The notes beneath the pieces were generated by a model. It searched no databases and was not told the DNA's origin. It was given only the letters and a program-made list of their open reading frames with translations. Made by a program: the position numbers and the translations under genes. Shown in pieces: positions 1-8,214 of a stretch of DNA of 64,000 nucleotides. Source of the stretch: Roseivirga echinicomitans (GTDB taxonomy: Bacteria; Bacteroidota; Bacteroidia; Cytophagales; Cyclobacteriaceae); assembly GCF_001592935.1 (NCBI RefSeq), contig NZ_LRDB01000023.1, positions 248,001 through 312,000 on the forward strand. Direction: 5' to 3'. The number at the start of each line of letters is the position of its first letter. Positions within the stretch are counted from its first letter, which is position 1.

Positions 1-663
1 CTCAATGGTATCAATTACCGTAGCCTGAGGCGCGATTTCAATTTTCTCTGGAAACTCCAAGAAGTCCTCCGTCAACAAAATCACCTTATCATGCATGGTA
101 GCCGAGAAAAGCATGTTTTGTCGCTTTCTTGGAACCACCTCTAGTACATTCTTGATCTGAGGCATAAAGCCCATGTCCATCATTTTATCAGCCTCATCCA
201 ACACCATCGTTTTGATCAACTTAGTGTGAATTATTCCCTTTAAGTAAATATCCAAAAAGCGCTGAGGCGTACTTACAATAATGTCTACTCCTTTTTCAAC
301 GGCCTCTATTTGCTGCTTTGGGCCTAAGCCTCCATACAAACTAACGATCCTTAAATCAGTATAGCGAGCCAATTCTCGAGCATTACCCTCAATTTGCATG
401 ACCAACTCACGGGTGGGCGCTAGAATTAAAGCTCTTACATGATCGCCTTGCGCATATTTAAGCTTCATAAGTATAGGCAACACAAAAGCAGCAGTTTTAC
501 CCGTTCCAGTCTGTGCAATTCCTAATAAATCATGCCCTGCCAATGCTATTGGAATGGCCTTTTTTTGAATTGGTGTAGGTGCTGTATACCCGAGATCATC
601 TATGGCATTGAGAAACTGACGACTCAATTTTAATTCTTCGAACGAAATGTTTTCTTCGGCCAT
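1..663 (-). CDS. rhlE: DEAD-box ATP-dependent RNA helicase, RhlE-like (3' end outside window)
   Basis: The first 221 codons of a minus-strand gene are present, starting at the ATG that ends at 663; the rest lies beyond base 1. The visible part is RecA-like domain 1 of a DEAD-box helicase: a Q motif (TPIQKKAIP), Walker A (AQTGTGKTAA), motif Ia (PTRELVMQI), the GG motif, motif II (VLDEADKMMDMGF) and motif III (SAT). The family unwinds short RNA duplexes during ribosome assembly or RNA decay. RhlE is the usual Bacteroidota annotation for this layout, but without the C-terminal domain the subgroup is an inference. It is divergent from pyrC, with 70 bp between the two starts. Confidence 0.9.
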   Translation of the reverse strand, partial: MAEENISFEELKLSRQFLNAIDDLGYTAPTPIQKKAIPIALAGHDLLGIAQTGTGKTAAFVLPILMKLKYAQGDHVRALILAPTRELVMQIEGNARELARYTDLRIVSLYGGLGPKQQIEAVEKGVDIIVSTPQRFLDIYLKGIIHTKLIKTMVLDEADKMMDMGFMPQIKNVLEVVPRKRQNMLFSATMHDKVILLTEDFLEFPEKIEIAPQATVIDTIE

Positions 664-733
664 AAATTGCGGAGGAGTTATTTGGTAATAACTTGCAATT
701 ACGTTAACCCGTTACACAATAAAAAACACAAGC

Positions 734-2071
734 ATGTCTTCAATACTGATTCTCAACGGAAAGTTGATCAACGAAAACAAAATTTTCGAAGCCGATATCT
801 TTATAGAAAATGGTTTTATTCAAAACATTGACAAAGATCTTCAGCACCTGACTGCCGATGAAGTAATTGACGCCAGCGGCCAGTATGTATTACCAGGGCT
901 CATTGACGACCAAGTTCATTTCAGAGAACCCGGCCTCACCCATAAGGCAGAAATTTATACTGAATCAAGGGCAGCTGTCGCAGGTGGCATCACCTCCTTT
1001 ATGGAAATGCCCAACACCGTCCCCAATACCTTGACTCAAAAATTACTCGAGGACAAATATCAAATTGCTGCCAAAAACAGTTTGGCCAATTACTCTTTCT
1101 TTATGGGAGCATCGAACGACAACTTAGATGAAGTACTTAAGACAGATCCACGAAAAGTTTGTGGTGTAAAAGTATTTATGGGTTCATCTACTGGAAATAT
1201 GCTGGTAGATAATCAGAAGACATTAGAAAATATATTTGAAAACTCTCCAACGCTTATTGCTACCCATTGTGAGTCTGAAGAAATTATTCAGGCCAACATA
1301 GCCAAGGCCAAAGCTCAATATGGAGAAGACGTCCCAATGAGTGAGCATCCAATCATTAGAAGTGCTGAAGCTTGTTACGCATCTTCCTCCTTTGCTGTTG
1401 ATTTGGCTAAAAAGAAAGGCGCAAGACTTCATATCTTACATATCTCCACAGCCAAAGAACTTGAGCTCTTCAGAAACGATATTCCTCTTAAGGAGAAAAA
1501 AATTACTGCAGAAGCCTGTGTTCATCATCTCTGGTTTTCGGATGAAGATTATGCAGAAAAAGGATCATTCATTAAGTGGAACCCTGCTGTCAAGGCGGCT
1601 TCGGATCGTGATGCCATTTTAAAGGGAGTGATAGAAAATAGAATTGATGTCATCGCTACAGACCATGCGCCTCATACTTTAGAGGAAAAAGAAAACAGTT
1701 ATTTCAAAGCACCATCTGGAGGTCCTTTGGTACAACATTCTTTAGTCGCATTACTAGACCTCTACCATCAGGGCAAAATCAGCTTAGAAAAGATTGTAGA
1801 AAAAACCTCTCATGCTGTTTCAGACTTATTCGACATTGATAAAAGAGGTTATTTAAGGGAGGGTTACCATGCAGACATTGCCATCGTAAACCTAAATTCC
1901 CCATGGCGAGTAAGCAGGAACAATGTACTCTCAAAATGCGGTTGGTCTCCATTCGAAGGGCATCAATTTAAATCGAGTGTCACTAATACTATTGTTTCAG
2001 GTAAAAGGGTATTCTCTAATGGAGAAGTCAAAAATATAGGCTCCGGAAATAGATTAGAATTTGATCGATAA
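734..2071 (+). CDS. pyrC: dihydroorotase (class I)
   Basis: A 445-residue amidohydrolase that interconverts carbamoyl-aspartate and dihydroorotate in pyrimidine synthesis (cytosolic). Visible features are the metal site near residues 58-65 (DDQVHFREPG), the lysine normally carboxylated (GVKVFMGSS), His ligands in ATHCES and LHILHIST, and the catalytic Asp in ATDHAPHT. Length is normal for class I. The first metal-ligand His of the usual DxHxH motif is Gln here (residue 60). I recall the same substitution in other Bacteroidota dihydroorotases, so it may be a lineage trait rather than loss of function. It is followed by tRNA-His, which has its own promoter. Confidence 0.93.
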   Translation: MSSILILNGKLINENKIFEADIFIENGFIQNIDKDLQHLTADEVIDASGQYVLPGLIDDQVHFREPGLTHKAEIYTESRAAVAGGITSFMEMPNTVPNTLTQKLLEDKYQIAAKNSLANYSFFMGASNDNLDEVLKTDPRKVCGVKVFMGSSTGNMLVDNQKTLENIFENSPTLIATHCESEEIIQANIAKAKAQYGEDVPMSEHPIIRSAEACYASSSFAVDLAKKKGARLHILHISTAKELELFRNDIPLKEKKITAEACVHHLWFSDEDYAEKGSFIKWNPAVKAASDRDAILKGVIENRIDVIATDHAPHTLEEKENSYFKAPSGGPLVQHSLVALLDLYHQGKISLEKIVEKTSHAVSDLFDIDKRGYLREGYHADIAIVNLNSPWRVSRNNVLSKCGWSPFEGHQFKSSVTNTIVSGKRVFSNGEVKNIGSGNRLEFDR

Positions 2072-2086
2072 AATGAGATCAGAGTA

Positions 2087-2117
2087 TTTGCAAATTCAAA
2101 CCTAACTCTTACATTTG
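2087..2117 (+). promoter_or_regulatory. Bacteroidota-type promoter for tRNA-His
   Basis: A -33 TTTG (2087-2090) and a -7 TACATTTG (2110-2117) are separated by exactly 19 bp, matching the Bacteroidota primary-sigma consensus TTTG-N19-TANNTTTG. The tRNA begins 16 bp after the -7 box. This is one of the two cleanest promoters in the window. Confidence 0.8.
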
Positions 2118-2132
2118 CAAACCCAATTAAAT

Positions 2133-2207
2133 GGTGGTTGTAGCTCAGTTGGTTAGAGCATCGGTTTGTGGTACCGAGGGTCGTGGGTTCGAGTCCCATC
2201 TTCCACC
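2133..2207 (+). tRNA. tRNA-His (anticodon GTG)
   Basis: The cloverleaf can be folded by eye: D-arm GCTC/GAGC, anticodon stem TCGGT/ACCGA with loop TTGTGGT (anticodon GTG at 2168-2170), T-loop TTCGAGT, and the extra 5' G (position -1, base 2133) opposite C73 that identifies tRNA-His. CCA is not fully encoded. The acceptor strands GTGGTTG and CTTCCAC leave U-U appositions at pairs 5:68 and 6:67, which is slightly unusual. Confidence 0.95.
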
Positions 2208-2217
2208 CATAATATCT

Positions 2218-2248
2218 AGAGAGTTACTTGTGTAACTCTCTTTTTTTT
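2218..2248 (+). terminator. rho-independent terminator after tRNA-His
   Basis: A perfect 10-bp stem (AGAGAGTTAC / GTAACTCTCT) with loop TTGT is followed directly by a run of eight T. Confidence 0.9.
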
Positions 2249-2310
2249 CGCCCACCTATTTGTGAATAGTAGCTTTATGTTTGCGTCAATCCGCAATGGT
2301 TCATTCTAGA

Positions 2311-3096
2311 TCAGGTGCCTGTAGGCGCAAAGTTATCTATACTACTATTCTTATATTCAACCGAAAAATAGGATTTGAAAAAATCATTTTCAAATACTGA
2401 AGCACCAATCGTTGAGTCCATGAATTGAAGCACACCTCGATTCTCGCTCTTAGGCCTTACTTTTTTAAAAATCACATTGGCGTTTTTGCTATAACAGTTC
2501 CTCAAAAGCAAATGATCAGTTCTGATTTCGTTAAGAAACAAATTTGAGTATTCTCCAAAGGTGCCAATTTCTAACTTGGAGGCCGTAAGTTTTTCAATTC
2601 TAATGGCATTAAACTTCTCAGGACAGAGATAAAACTCAGACTCACCCGTATTTTCGGCACCATTGTTTAATATATTCACCTTATCTAACAGGTTATTACA
2701 TCCAATGTGGAGCACATCAAATTTTGAGTTCGACAGGTATTCCAAATGATTCACCTTACATGAATGTATTTTTAGGGCTCCTGCATTACGATTGAACTTA
2801 TACATGAGGTCCCCGATTACACAATTCTCAAATTCAATATTGGCAACAGTGCTTGATTCTATAATCAATTCATCAAAATGACAGTTTTCAAAACTCCACC
2901 GTGATGAGATATCCGTCTCAGACACTATGAGTTTCGGCAACCTACAATTCTTAAAATAATAGTTGTGCTTAGAATGAAATTGTTGGCTTGACAAACGAAC
3001 GGATTCCTTTAGTTCAAACGGGTAACCATTGATGAGAAATTCATAATCTCTCCCCTCAATTATTCTCAAAAAATCCGACTGGTTTAGAGCCCTCAT
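2311..3096 (-). CDS. hypothetical protein with beta-helix-like repeats
   Basis: About 261 residues with no recognised family. The sequence is built of recurring 20-25-residue units of the type phi-x-N/S-C-x-phi-x-x-L-x-phi (for example FENCHFDELII, FENCVIGDLMY, IHSCKVNHLEY, LRNCYSKNANVIF), which resembles a right-handed beta-helix or degenerate pentapeptide solenoid. No signal peptide or membrane segment is visible, so it is probably cytosolic. The ATG ending at 3096 is preferred over an upstream TTG (3105). It stands alone, with a decayed fragment on the opposite strand just upstream. Confidence 0.6.
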   Translation of the reverse strand: MRALNQSDFLRIIEGRDYEFLINGYPFELKESVRLSSQQFHSKHNYYFKNCRLPKLIVSETDISSRWSFENCHFDELIIESSTVANIEFENCVIGDLMYKFNRNAGALKIHSCKVNHLEYLSNSKFDVLHIGCNNLLDKVNILNNGAENTGESEFYLCPEKFNAIRIEKLTASKLEIGTFGEYSNLFLNEIRTDHLLLRNCYSKNANVIFKKVRPKSENRGVLQFMDSTIGASVFENDFFKSYFSVEYKNSSIDNFAPTGT

Positions 3097-3342
3097 GAAC
3101 GACAATTTAAACTACAGGAAACAGGTGAGTACATTGAATACCAATATCACCTTATTAAAACGAATAAGAAATTCTACTTCAGAAAGAAGCTCGATCTAGA
3201 TGTGTCTCTGTTCATTCGTAAACAAAGAAAAATAGCCATTGCTTACGAGTATGAAGATATAAAAGGATTTAGTCAAAAACAACTAAAGTTTAAGTCGAAG
3301 GTACTTTATCATTCTACCAAAGAAATTTTACATCCGCAGTGA
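3088..3342 (+). pseudogene. decayed gene fragment without start codon
   Basis: One open frame of 84 codons plus TGA carries protein-like sequence rich in Lys/Tyr/Ile (for example EYIEYQYHLIKTNKKFYF and LFIRKQRKIAIAYEYED), but it has no ATG, GTG or TTG at its beginning and a TAG just upstream (3085-3087). Its 5' end overlaps the start of the divergent gene at 2311-3096. I read it as the 3' remnant of a lost gene. No family recognised. Confidence 0.4.
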
Positions 3343-3542
3343 AATGCTCTTCAAAAACTATTCTTTGCTGAAAACTCGGAAAAAGACGAAGAAAATCAAT
3401 TTCACCTTCAACCCCACTTATAAATTAAGTCTATAAATAGTTGATTTTTAGTTTTTTAACATGTTAATTTCTTAAGCGTTCTTGCCCATATCACTAACGC
3501 AACGAGACTCATTTTGTTAATACCACTAATTAGGCCCAACCT

Positions 3543-3917
3543 ATGGATACAGTTCTTACCATATCGGATGTTTTTAAATCTCCTCAAAACCTCCACTGTG
3601 TACAAAAAATAAAAGAATGGATTGATGGGAATACTTTCTATACTAAACAGCACCTGATTTGGAATATTGGCGTTACCAATGCTGAAAACCTACTGAATAT
3701 CGAATCCACAATTCGACAAGACATGACATGTAAGCACTGGAGGTATTGGGCTAACGATAGTTTTAAGGATGCAATGGAAACCATACGCAAGTTAAATAAA
3801 GCACCCAATGTCATTAAATCGCCTCACAATGATTATTCATCGAAAGGCTCATATGTGTTTGTGTACAAAACAATAATCCCAAGAGACAGCAGATTATTCC
3901 ATACTTTACACGCCTAA
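3543..3917 (+). CDS. hypothetical protein, 124 aa
   Basis: A small soluble protein without signal peptide or membrane segment and of unrecognised family. The N-terminal part (residues 1-60) looks helical and contains KIKEWIDGN and TKQHLIWNIG; the C-terminal half is basic. A TTAACATGTTAA palindrome lies upstream at 3456-3467. It is followed 36 bp later by another small orphan gene in the same direction, which suggests a two-gene accessory unit. Confidence 0.55.
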   Translation: MDTVLTISDVFKSPQNLHCVQKIKEWIDGNTFYTKQHLIWNIGVTNAENLLNIESTIRQDMTCKHWRYWANDSFKDAMETIRKLNKAPNVIKSPHNDYSSKGSYVFVYKTIIPRDSRLFHTLHA

Positions 3918-3953
3918 ATTCGGTTACATGTACTCAATTGATTATTTTGGGTT

Positions 3954-4214
3954 ATGGCAAATACCTTTTTCGATTTCTTTGAATTGAATGTACAAGACCA
4001 AGTTAAAGAGCTTTACCAAAATGGGAAATTCATTGTCGGTATTCGCTACTATGGCTATAAGGTAAACCTATACTTACTTCAGGATTACTACCTTGAAGTT
4101 TTCTACAACCACAAGCTCGACAAAATTGACAAAATTGATTTACTAGATTTTTCGCATAGCCGGATGAAATTTTATGCAGACCAGATCTCGTTGCCTTCTT
4201 TTATCAATCCCTAA
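3954..4214 (+). CDS. hypothetical protein, 86 aa
   Basis: A small protein rich in Tyr, Phe and Asp with an alternating pattern suggesting mixed alpha/beta structure (KFIVGIRYYGYKVNLYLL, then DYYLEVFYN). No signal peptide and no recognised family. Its stop codon overlaps the 3' end of coaE on the opposite strand by 11 bp. Confidence 0.55.
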   Translation: MANTFFDFFELNVQDQVKELYQNGKFIVGIRYYGYKVNLYLLQDYYLEVFYNHKLDKIDKIDLLDFSHSRMKFYADQISLPSFINP

Positions 4215-4806
4215 TCTTCTGAAGCGCCTTATAGATACTGAGTACTTGGGGAATCAATAATTTAGTACCACCATTATCTATTAAATAGTCCGAGACTTCC
4301 TTTCTCTTTTGATCATCAACTTGATTACTCATGATGTCTAGCACTTGATTTCGGCTTCTCTGCATGTCGCGCATAAGAACACGATTTACTCGAACACTTT
4401 CTGGCGCCATGACACATATTAATTTATCCAATAATTTATAAGAATCATTTTCGATAAATAAAGCAGCTTCCTTTATCAGGATTGATCCCTTTTGCTGAGT
4501 CGCCCAAATTAAATAGTCTTCAGCTACGGCTGGATGAACCAAAGCATTTAGCTTCTCAAGCTCTTCTTTATCAGAAAACACACTATTGGCTAGAAAACTT
4601 CTGTTGAGCCGCCCATCGGCCAAATAGCTTTCCTCACCAAATGAATCCTTTACTTGGCTTTTCAGTAATTCATCGTTATTTAAAAGATATTTGCCTCGAT
4701 CGTCAGCGTAATAGATGTTTACGCCAAGTTGATGGAATATTTTGCAAACAGTTGTTTTACCAGAGCCTATACCCCCAGTTACCCCAACGGTAAGAACATC
4801 ATTCAT
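4204..4806 (-). CDS. coaE: dephospho-CoA kinase
   Basis: A P-loop kinase that phosphorylates the ribose 3'-OH of dephospho-CoA, the last step of coenzyme A synthesis. It has the Walker A GGIGSGKTT near residue 11, a DD pair (YYADDRGKYLL) after strand 2, the LNALVHPAV substrate segment and the lid region RDMQRSRNQ. At 200 aa it has the normal length. The start overlaps the end of the YbbR gene by 8 bp, so it is the last gene of the nusB operon and probably translationally coupled. Confidence 0.93.
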   Translation of the reverse strand: MNDVLTVGVTGGIGSGKTTVCKIFHQLGVNIYYADDRGKYLLNNDELLKSQVKDSFGEESYLADGRLNRSFLANSVFSDKEELEKLNALVHPAVAEDYLIWATQQKGSILIKEAALFIENDSYKLLDKLICVMAPESVRVNRVLMRDMQRSRNQVLDIMSNQVDDQKRKEVSDYLIDNGGTKLLIPQVLSIYKALQKIRD

Positions 4807-5776
4807 TATCCTTCAATTTAACCTTGCCTTGAGATAACACAGGGTTCAGTATAAATGAGGGTTTCATTGCAATTTCAATAGGAATCGTATTATCGCTCTT
4901 TTTCAGATTGAAATAATCCGCAGTCAAAACCATATTTAATGAATCAACGCCTCTAACTTCACTTACTATTACTTCATAAGAAACCACAACTTTACTAGGG
5001 TCAATTCCGGCCTTTTTGCCTTTGAAATTAATAGGGTATACTGGAAGTTCTATCTCCTTCCTCATAAACTCGGTAACTTCAAATTTCACCGACACCTCTC
5101 CTATGTCGGTTGAAATAAGGTTAGAGCCGAAATTCTTAATACTTATTTTTTGATCTACACTGTTGTTTAGCTCAGCATTCCCAATGTCTATTTTAATCGG
5201 CCTCACTAAAGTGTCCAGCATACTTTTGGGACCAGTAATTCTAATGTGGTTTGGCTCTAGCATTATCGATGATGTAATTCTATAATTAGAGGCTAACTTC
5301 AGTTGGCTACTATCCAACCACAACTCTGCATCCATGCTTACCCTCTCATCAATATTAAAAATAAGAGAGTCTTCAATGATATAATTGATGATTACAGGGT
5401 CTAAACGAGGAGCTATTTCTTGCCTCAAACTACTGGATAGTTTGTATTTTTCTCTGACAGGGTTTTCTACCTCAATAACCAGTGGTTCCATACTAAAACC
5501 GAATGATCGGGTCATTAAATCCCATCCACCACCGGTTACTTCAAGTGGGAGTTTATCTGGTATGTCTGATAAGGCTACATAGAGTGAATCATTATAAACT
5601 ACCTTGATTGGATAGTTGATTTGGGTAACATAATCGGATTTATTTAGGGCACTAAAAAACCAAAAGGTGGTAGATATTATTATGCATAATATTACCACCT
5701 TCAATTTTTCGTCCTTGGTACTGGGCGTATTGAAAGACCTTTTTAGAAATTCAATTATTTCTTCAGCACTTCTCAA
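4799..5776 (-). CDS. YbbR/CdaR-like domain protein
   Basis: A 325-residue single-pass protein: a short cytoplasmic N-terminus, one membrane helix near residues 26-44 (VVILCIIISTTFWFFSALN), then extracytoplasmic YbbR-type beta repeats (for example LPLEVTGGGWDLM, IRITGPKSMLDTL, ELPVYPINFKGKKAG). YbbR proteins regulate diadenylate cyclase in Firmicutes; in Bacteroidota the role is unknown. The start is probably TTG (5776): the in-frame ATG two codons further upstream is immediately followed by TGA. It sits between yajC and coaE in a housekeeping operon. Confidence 0.85.
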   Translation of the reverse strand: MRSAEEIIEFLKRSFNTPSTKDEKLKVVILCIIISTTFWFFSALNKSDYVTQINYPIKVVYNDSLYVALSDIPDKLPLEVTGGGWDLMTRSFGFSMEPLVIEVENPVREKYKLSSSLRQEIAPRLDPVIINYIIEDSLIFNIDERVSMDAELWLDSSQLKLASNYRITSSIMLEPNHIRITGPKSMLDTLVRPIKIDIGNAELNNSVDQKISIKNFGSNLISTDIGEVSVKFEVTEFMRKEIELPVYPINFKGKKAGIDPSKVVVSYEVIVSEVRGVDSLNMVLTADYFNLKKSDNTIPIEIAMKPSFILNPVLSQGKVKLKDNE

Positions 5777-5782
5777 TCACAT

Positions 5783-6103
5783 TTAAGCTTTACCTGCCAA
5801 TTTTTTACTTGCTTCTAATGAGATGGCGCTTTTGTCAAACTTGATTTTAGCACCTTTCTCGACATCCAAGGTAATGGTATCATCATCCATTTCGGCTATT
5901 CTTCCATGAATACCTCCAATGGTGACAATTCTATCCCCCTTCTTGATGTCACTAATAAAACTTTTTTGGTCCTTCTGCTTTTTCTGTTGTGGTCTAATCA
6001 TAAAGAAATAGAACACTACGGCTATACCTCCAAACAAAAGTAATTGCTGGATCCAGCCTCCTCCAGCCGGTGCAGGAGTTTGTAATAAAATACCTTTTAA
6101 CAT
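5783..6103 (-). CDS. yajC: preprotein translocase subunit YajC
   Basis: 106 residues with one membrane helix (residues 20-40, LLLFGGIAVVFYFFMIRPQQ), the diagnostic FMIRPQQKKQK motif, and a small C-terminal beta domain with GDRIVTIGGIHGRI. YajC associates with SecDF in protein export. It is adjacent and co-directional with the upstream DUF1573 gene and the downstream YbbR gene, separated by 14 and 6 bp. Confidence 0.95.
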   Translation of the reverse strand: MLKGILLQTPAPAGGGWIQQLLLFGGIAVVFYFFMIRPQQKKQKDQKSFISDIKKGDRIVTIGGIHGRIAEMDDDTITLDVEKGAKIKFDKSAISLEASKKLAGKA

Positions 6104-6117
6104 TGTGTTATTTAAAA

Positions 6118-6645
6118 TTATGGTGCTGTTGCCGTCTGTACAAATCCTCTCAAACTCAATCTAGTTTGCTTAGGGTTGGTATTGGCTACAATTGTGATTA
6201 CTGGGCTTTGCTGCCCATTCTTTCCTTTACTATCATATCTCACTACAATTTCCCCTGTTCCTCCTGGCGCAATTGGCTCTCTTGAATAACTAGGCACTGT
6301 ACATCCACATGAAGCAGAAGCACTTTGAATTGACAAAGGTTCAGTTCCAGAGTTAGTGAATTTAAAAGTGTAGTTCACGACCTCTCCAGCCTGAATTGTA
6401 CCGAAGTTATAAAGTGTTTGATCCCATTTGAAGGCCGCATTAGCACTAAGGTTTTGCTCAGGCACATTTGACACCGTCTGAGCTTGAGTTGGTAGTGTAC
6501 CATTATTTCTTACTACTCCGCCATTTTCCAGTTGATTCACTCTTCTTTCCAAAGTGGCAAGTCGCTTTTCCATTTCTGAATTACCGCAAGATGACGCGAT
6601 AAAAAATAAAGCCACTAAACTCAATAGAGATAATTTAGTTTTCAT
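6118..6645 (-). CDS. DUF1573 lipoprotein
   Basis: A predicted lipoprotein (signal peptide with lipobox IASSCG) with a short coiled-coil (residues 20-40, KRLATLERRVNQLEN) and an immunoglobulin-like DUF1573 domain (residues 70-160: FNFGTI-like TLYNFGTIQAGEVV, FTNSGTEPL, CGCTVPSYSREPIAPGGTGEI, YDSKGKNGQQ). The ATG at 6645 is chosen because it begins the signal peptide; the longer frame would overlap the YtxH gene. The biochemical role of this Bacteroidota-wide envelope domain is not established. Confidence 0.87.
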   Translation of the reverse strand: MKTKLSLLSLVALFFIASSCGNSEMEKRLATLERRVNQLENGGVVRNNGTLPTQAQTVSNVPEQNLSANAAFKWDQTLYNFGTIQAGEVVNYTFKFTNSGTEPLSIQSASASCGCTVPSYSREPIAPGGTGEIVVRYDSKGKNGQQSPVITIVANTNPKQTRLSLRGFVQTATAP

Positions 6646-6655
6646 AATTCTATAT

Positions 6656-6961
6656 TTAGTTTTTGTCTCCAGACTTAATCTGACCAATCAGATTGTCAAC
6701 ATCTGTTAATAATTGTTCTGCTTTTAAACGAGCTTCAGAAACCACTTTTTCACCTTCTGATTTTGCCTCAGAAGCAATTTCATGCTTTCCGTTAATAAGA
6801 TCTTCCAACAAATCTTCTAGCTGCTTCTTATACTTATCTAGCTGATACGAAAGTTTGTCTCTTGTGTTCGATCCTTTATCTGGGGCATATAAAATGCCCA
6901 AAATAGCACCTGTGGCTGCGCCAATAACAAATGCCAATACGTTGCTTGATCCTTTACTCAT
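6656..6961 (-). CDS. YtxH domain-containing protein
   Basis: 101 residues with a glycine-rich membrane hairpin (VLAFVIGAATGAILGILYAP, ending in the family motif YAPDKG) followed by a long amphipathic coiled coil (residues 35-100) rich in Lys, Glu and Ala. This is the typical YtxH or gas-vesicle-protein-like stress protein. The gene lies 6 bp after nusB. Confidence 0.85.
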   Translation of the reverse strand: MSKGSSNVLAFVIGAATGAILGILYAPDKGSNTRDKLSYQLDKYKKQLEDLLEDLINGKHEIASEAKSEGEKVVSEARLKAEQLLTDVDNLIGQIKSGDKN

Positions 6962-6967
6962 TAACGT

Positions 6968-8146
6968 CTATTTATTATCCATTAAACCCCTACCACTCTT
7001 TTTCAACTTGCCTGATGTTTTCAGCTCTACACTAATCACATCAAGTATCCCATTTATGAATTGCTTGCTCTTAGGAGTACTGTAATTCTTTGAAAGCTCA
7101 ATATACTCATTTATAGTAACCTTTACAGGGATACTCTGGAAATTCAGCATTTCAGCAATCGCCATTTTGAGTATAATCTGATCGGTAATTGCCAACCTGT
7201 CAACCTCCCAATTCTTTGTTTTTGCCCCAATAATCTTGCTATATTCTTCATCGTTTTCTACAGCCGACTTGAATATTTTCTCAAAAAAGGATTTATCCTC
7301 TTCCCAGTTATTTGAAAAATCCGGTAACTCAAACTCTTTCGGAGAACTCGATTCTTCGAGGTCACGAATTGAGCGACTCACCAAACTACGGGCGATGGCC
7401 TTATTTTCTTGCCAGAAAATATCTCGTTCCTCAAAGAAGGCTAAAATCATATCAATTTTAAATACCTCCTGCTTAACAATGTGATCTACTATTGCTTTAT
7501 CTTCTTCAAAAGAAGGGTTGGCCGTTCTACGGTATTCGTTGTAAACTTCATCCTTCTTTAATACTTCTTTGTACCAGTTCTTTACATTCTGTTCTTCATC
7601 TTCCCAACCGATGTTCCTTTTGACCAAGGCCACCTGAACTTTAGAAGAGTTTTTGAAAAACTCAATCACCTTGTTTTTGGAAAAGTTATAGTCCCCCACA
7701 ACAACCTTTTCAGGAGAAATCTTAGACTTTTTGTCCGCCTCTACTTTTGAATGATCAGACCATGCAATAAGCAAACTAACGACTTCCAAAAATCGATCAA
7801 TCAAAGACTCTGCATCAAGAATCATCGAAGACAGCATGTGATTGAAATCTTTTCTTTGATTGCTTAAATAAGTTTTCTGAGCATCATTAGCCGCCTTCTG
7901 GGCTTCTTCACCAATTACTTCTGAGGGATCAAGAGCACTGCCATTGATCTTATTGGCATACACTCTTTTACTCTGCTGTCGCTGCGATTTAAGCAAATCA
8001 CGATCTTGAGCTTCCATAGAATTTAAATCTGGAAGGAAAGCCTCATCAATCTCTGCCAAACCTAAATTATAGTTAGCTTCTTTGCATTGACCATAAGCGA
8101 ACAATGATTGCATCGCCTTTACTCTTAGTGATCTCCTGTTAAGCAT
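6968..8146 (-). CDS. nusB: transcription antitermination factor NusB, insertion-expanded
   Basis: The N-terminal helix of the NusB fold is present (RRSLRVKAMQSLFAYGQ, residues 4-20), and the C-terminal half of the fold occupies about residues 285-375 (WEVDRLAITDQIILKMAIAEML, then VTINEYIELSKNYSTPKSKQFINGILD). Between them lies a long charged, helical insertion, giving 392 aa compared with about 140 in E. coli. Expanded NusB proteins are normal in Bacteroidota as far as I recall. NusB binds boxA with S10 in rRNA antitermination. It is the first gene of a six-gene operon ending with coaE. Confidence 0.9.
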   Translation of the reverse strand: MLNRRSLRVKAMQSLFAYGQCKEANYNLGLAEIDEAFLPDLNSMEAQDRDLLKSQRQQSKRVYANKINGSALDPSEVIGEEAQKAANDAQKTYLSNQRKDFNHMLSSMILDAESLIDRFLEVVSLLIAWSDHSKVEADKKSKISPEKVVVGDYNFSKNKVIEFFKNSSKVQVALVKRNIGWEDEEQNVKNWYKEVLKKDEVYNEYRRTANPSFEEDKAIVDHIVKQEVFKIDMILAFFEERDIFWQENKAIARSLVSRSIRDLEESSSPKEFELPDFSNNWEEDKSFFEKIFKSAVENDEEYSKIIGAKTKNWEVDRLAITDQIILKMAIAEMLNFQSIPVKVTINEYIELSKNYSTPKSKQFINGILDVISVELKTSGKLKKSGRGLMDNK

Positions 8147-8214
8147 TTCAAAATTTTAAAGAACGGTAAAAATAGAAAGTAGCAGGGAGTTTTTAACAAC
8201 TCCCTTGCATTATA

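Noticed and set aside
1963-2199. Minus-strand frame of 78 codons across tRNA-His
   Set aside because: It reads the complement of the tRNA gene and the end of pyrC; the familiar MGLEPTTLGTTNRC-like start is the known artefact of antisense tRNA translation.
3456-3467. TTAACATGTTAA palindrome as a regulator site
   Set aside because: A 12-bp AT-rich palindrome can arise by chance in this composition, and no regulator gene is nearby.
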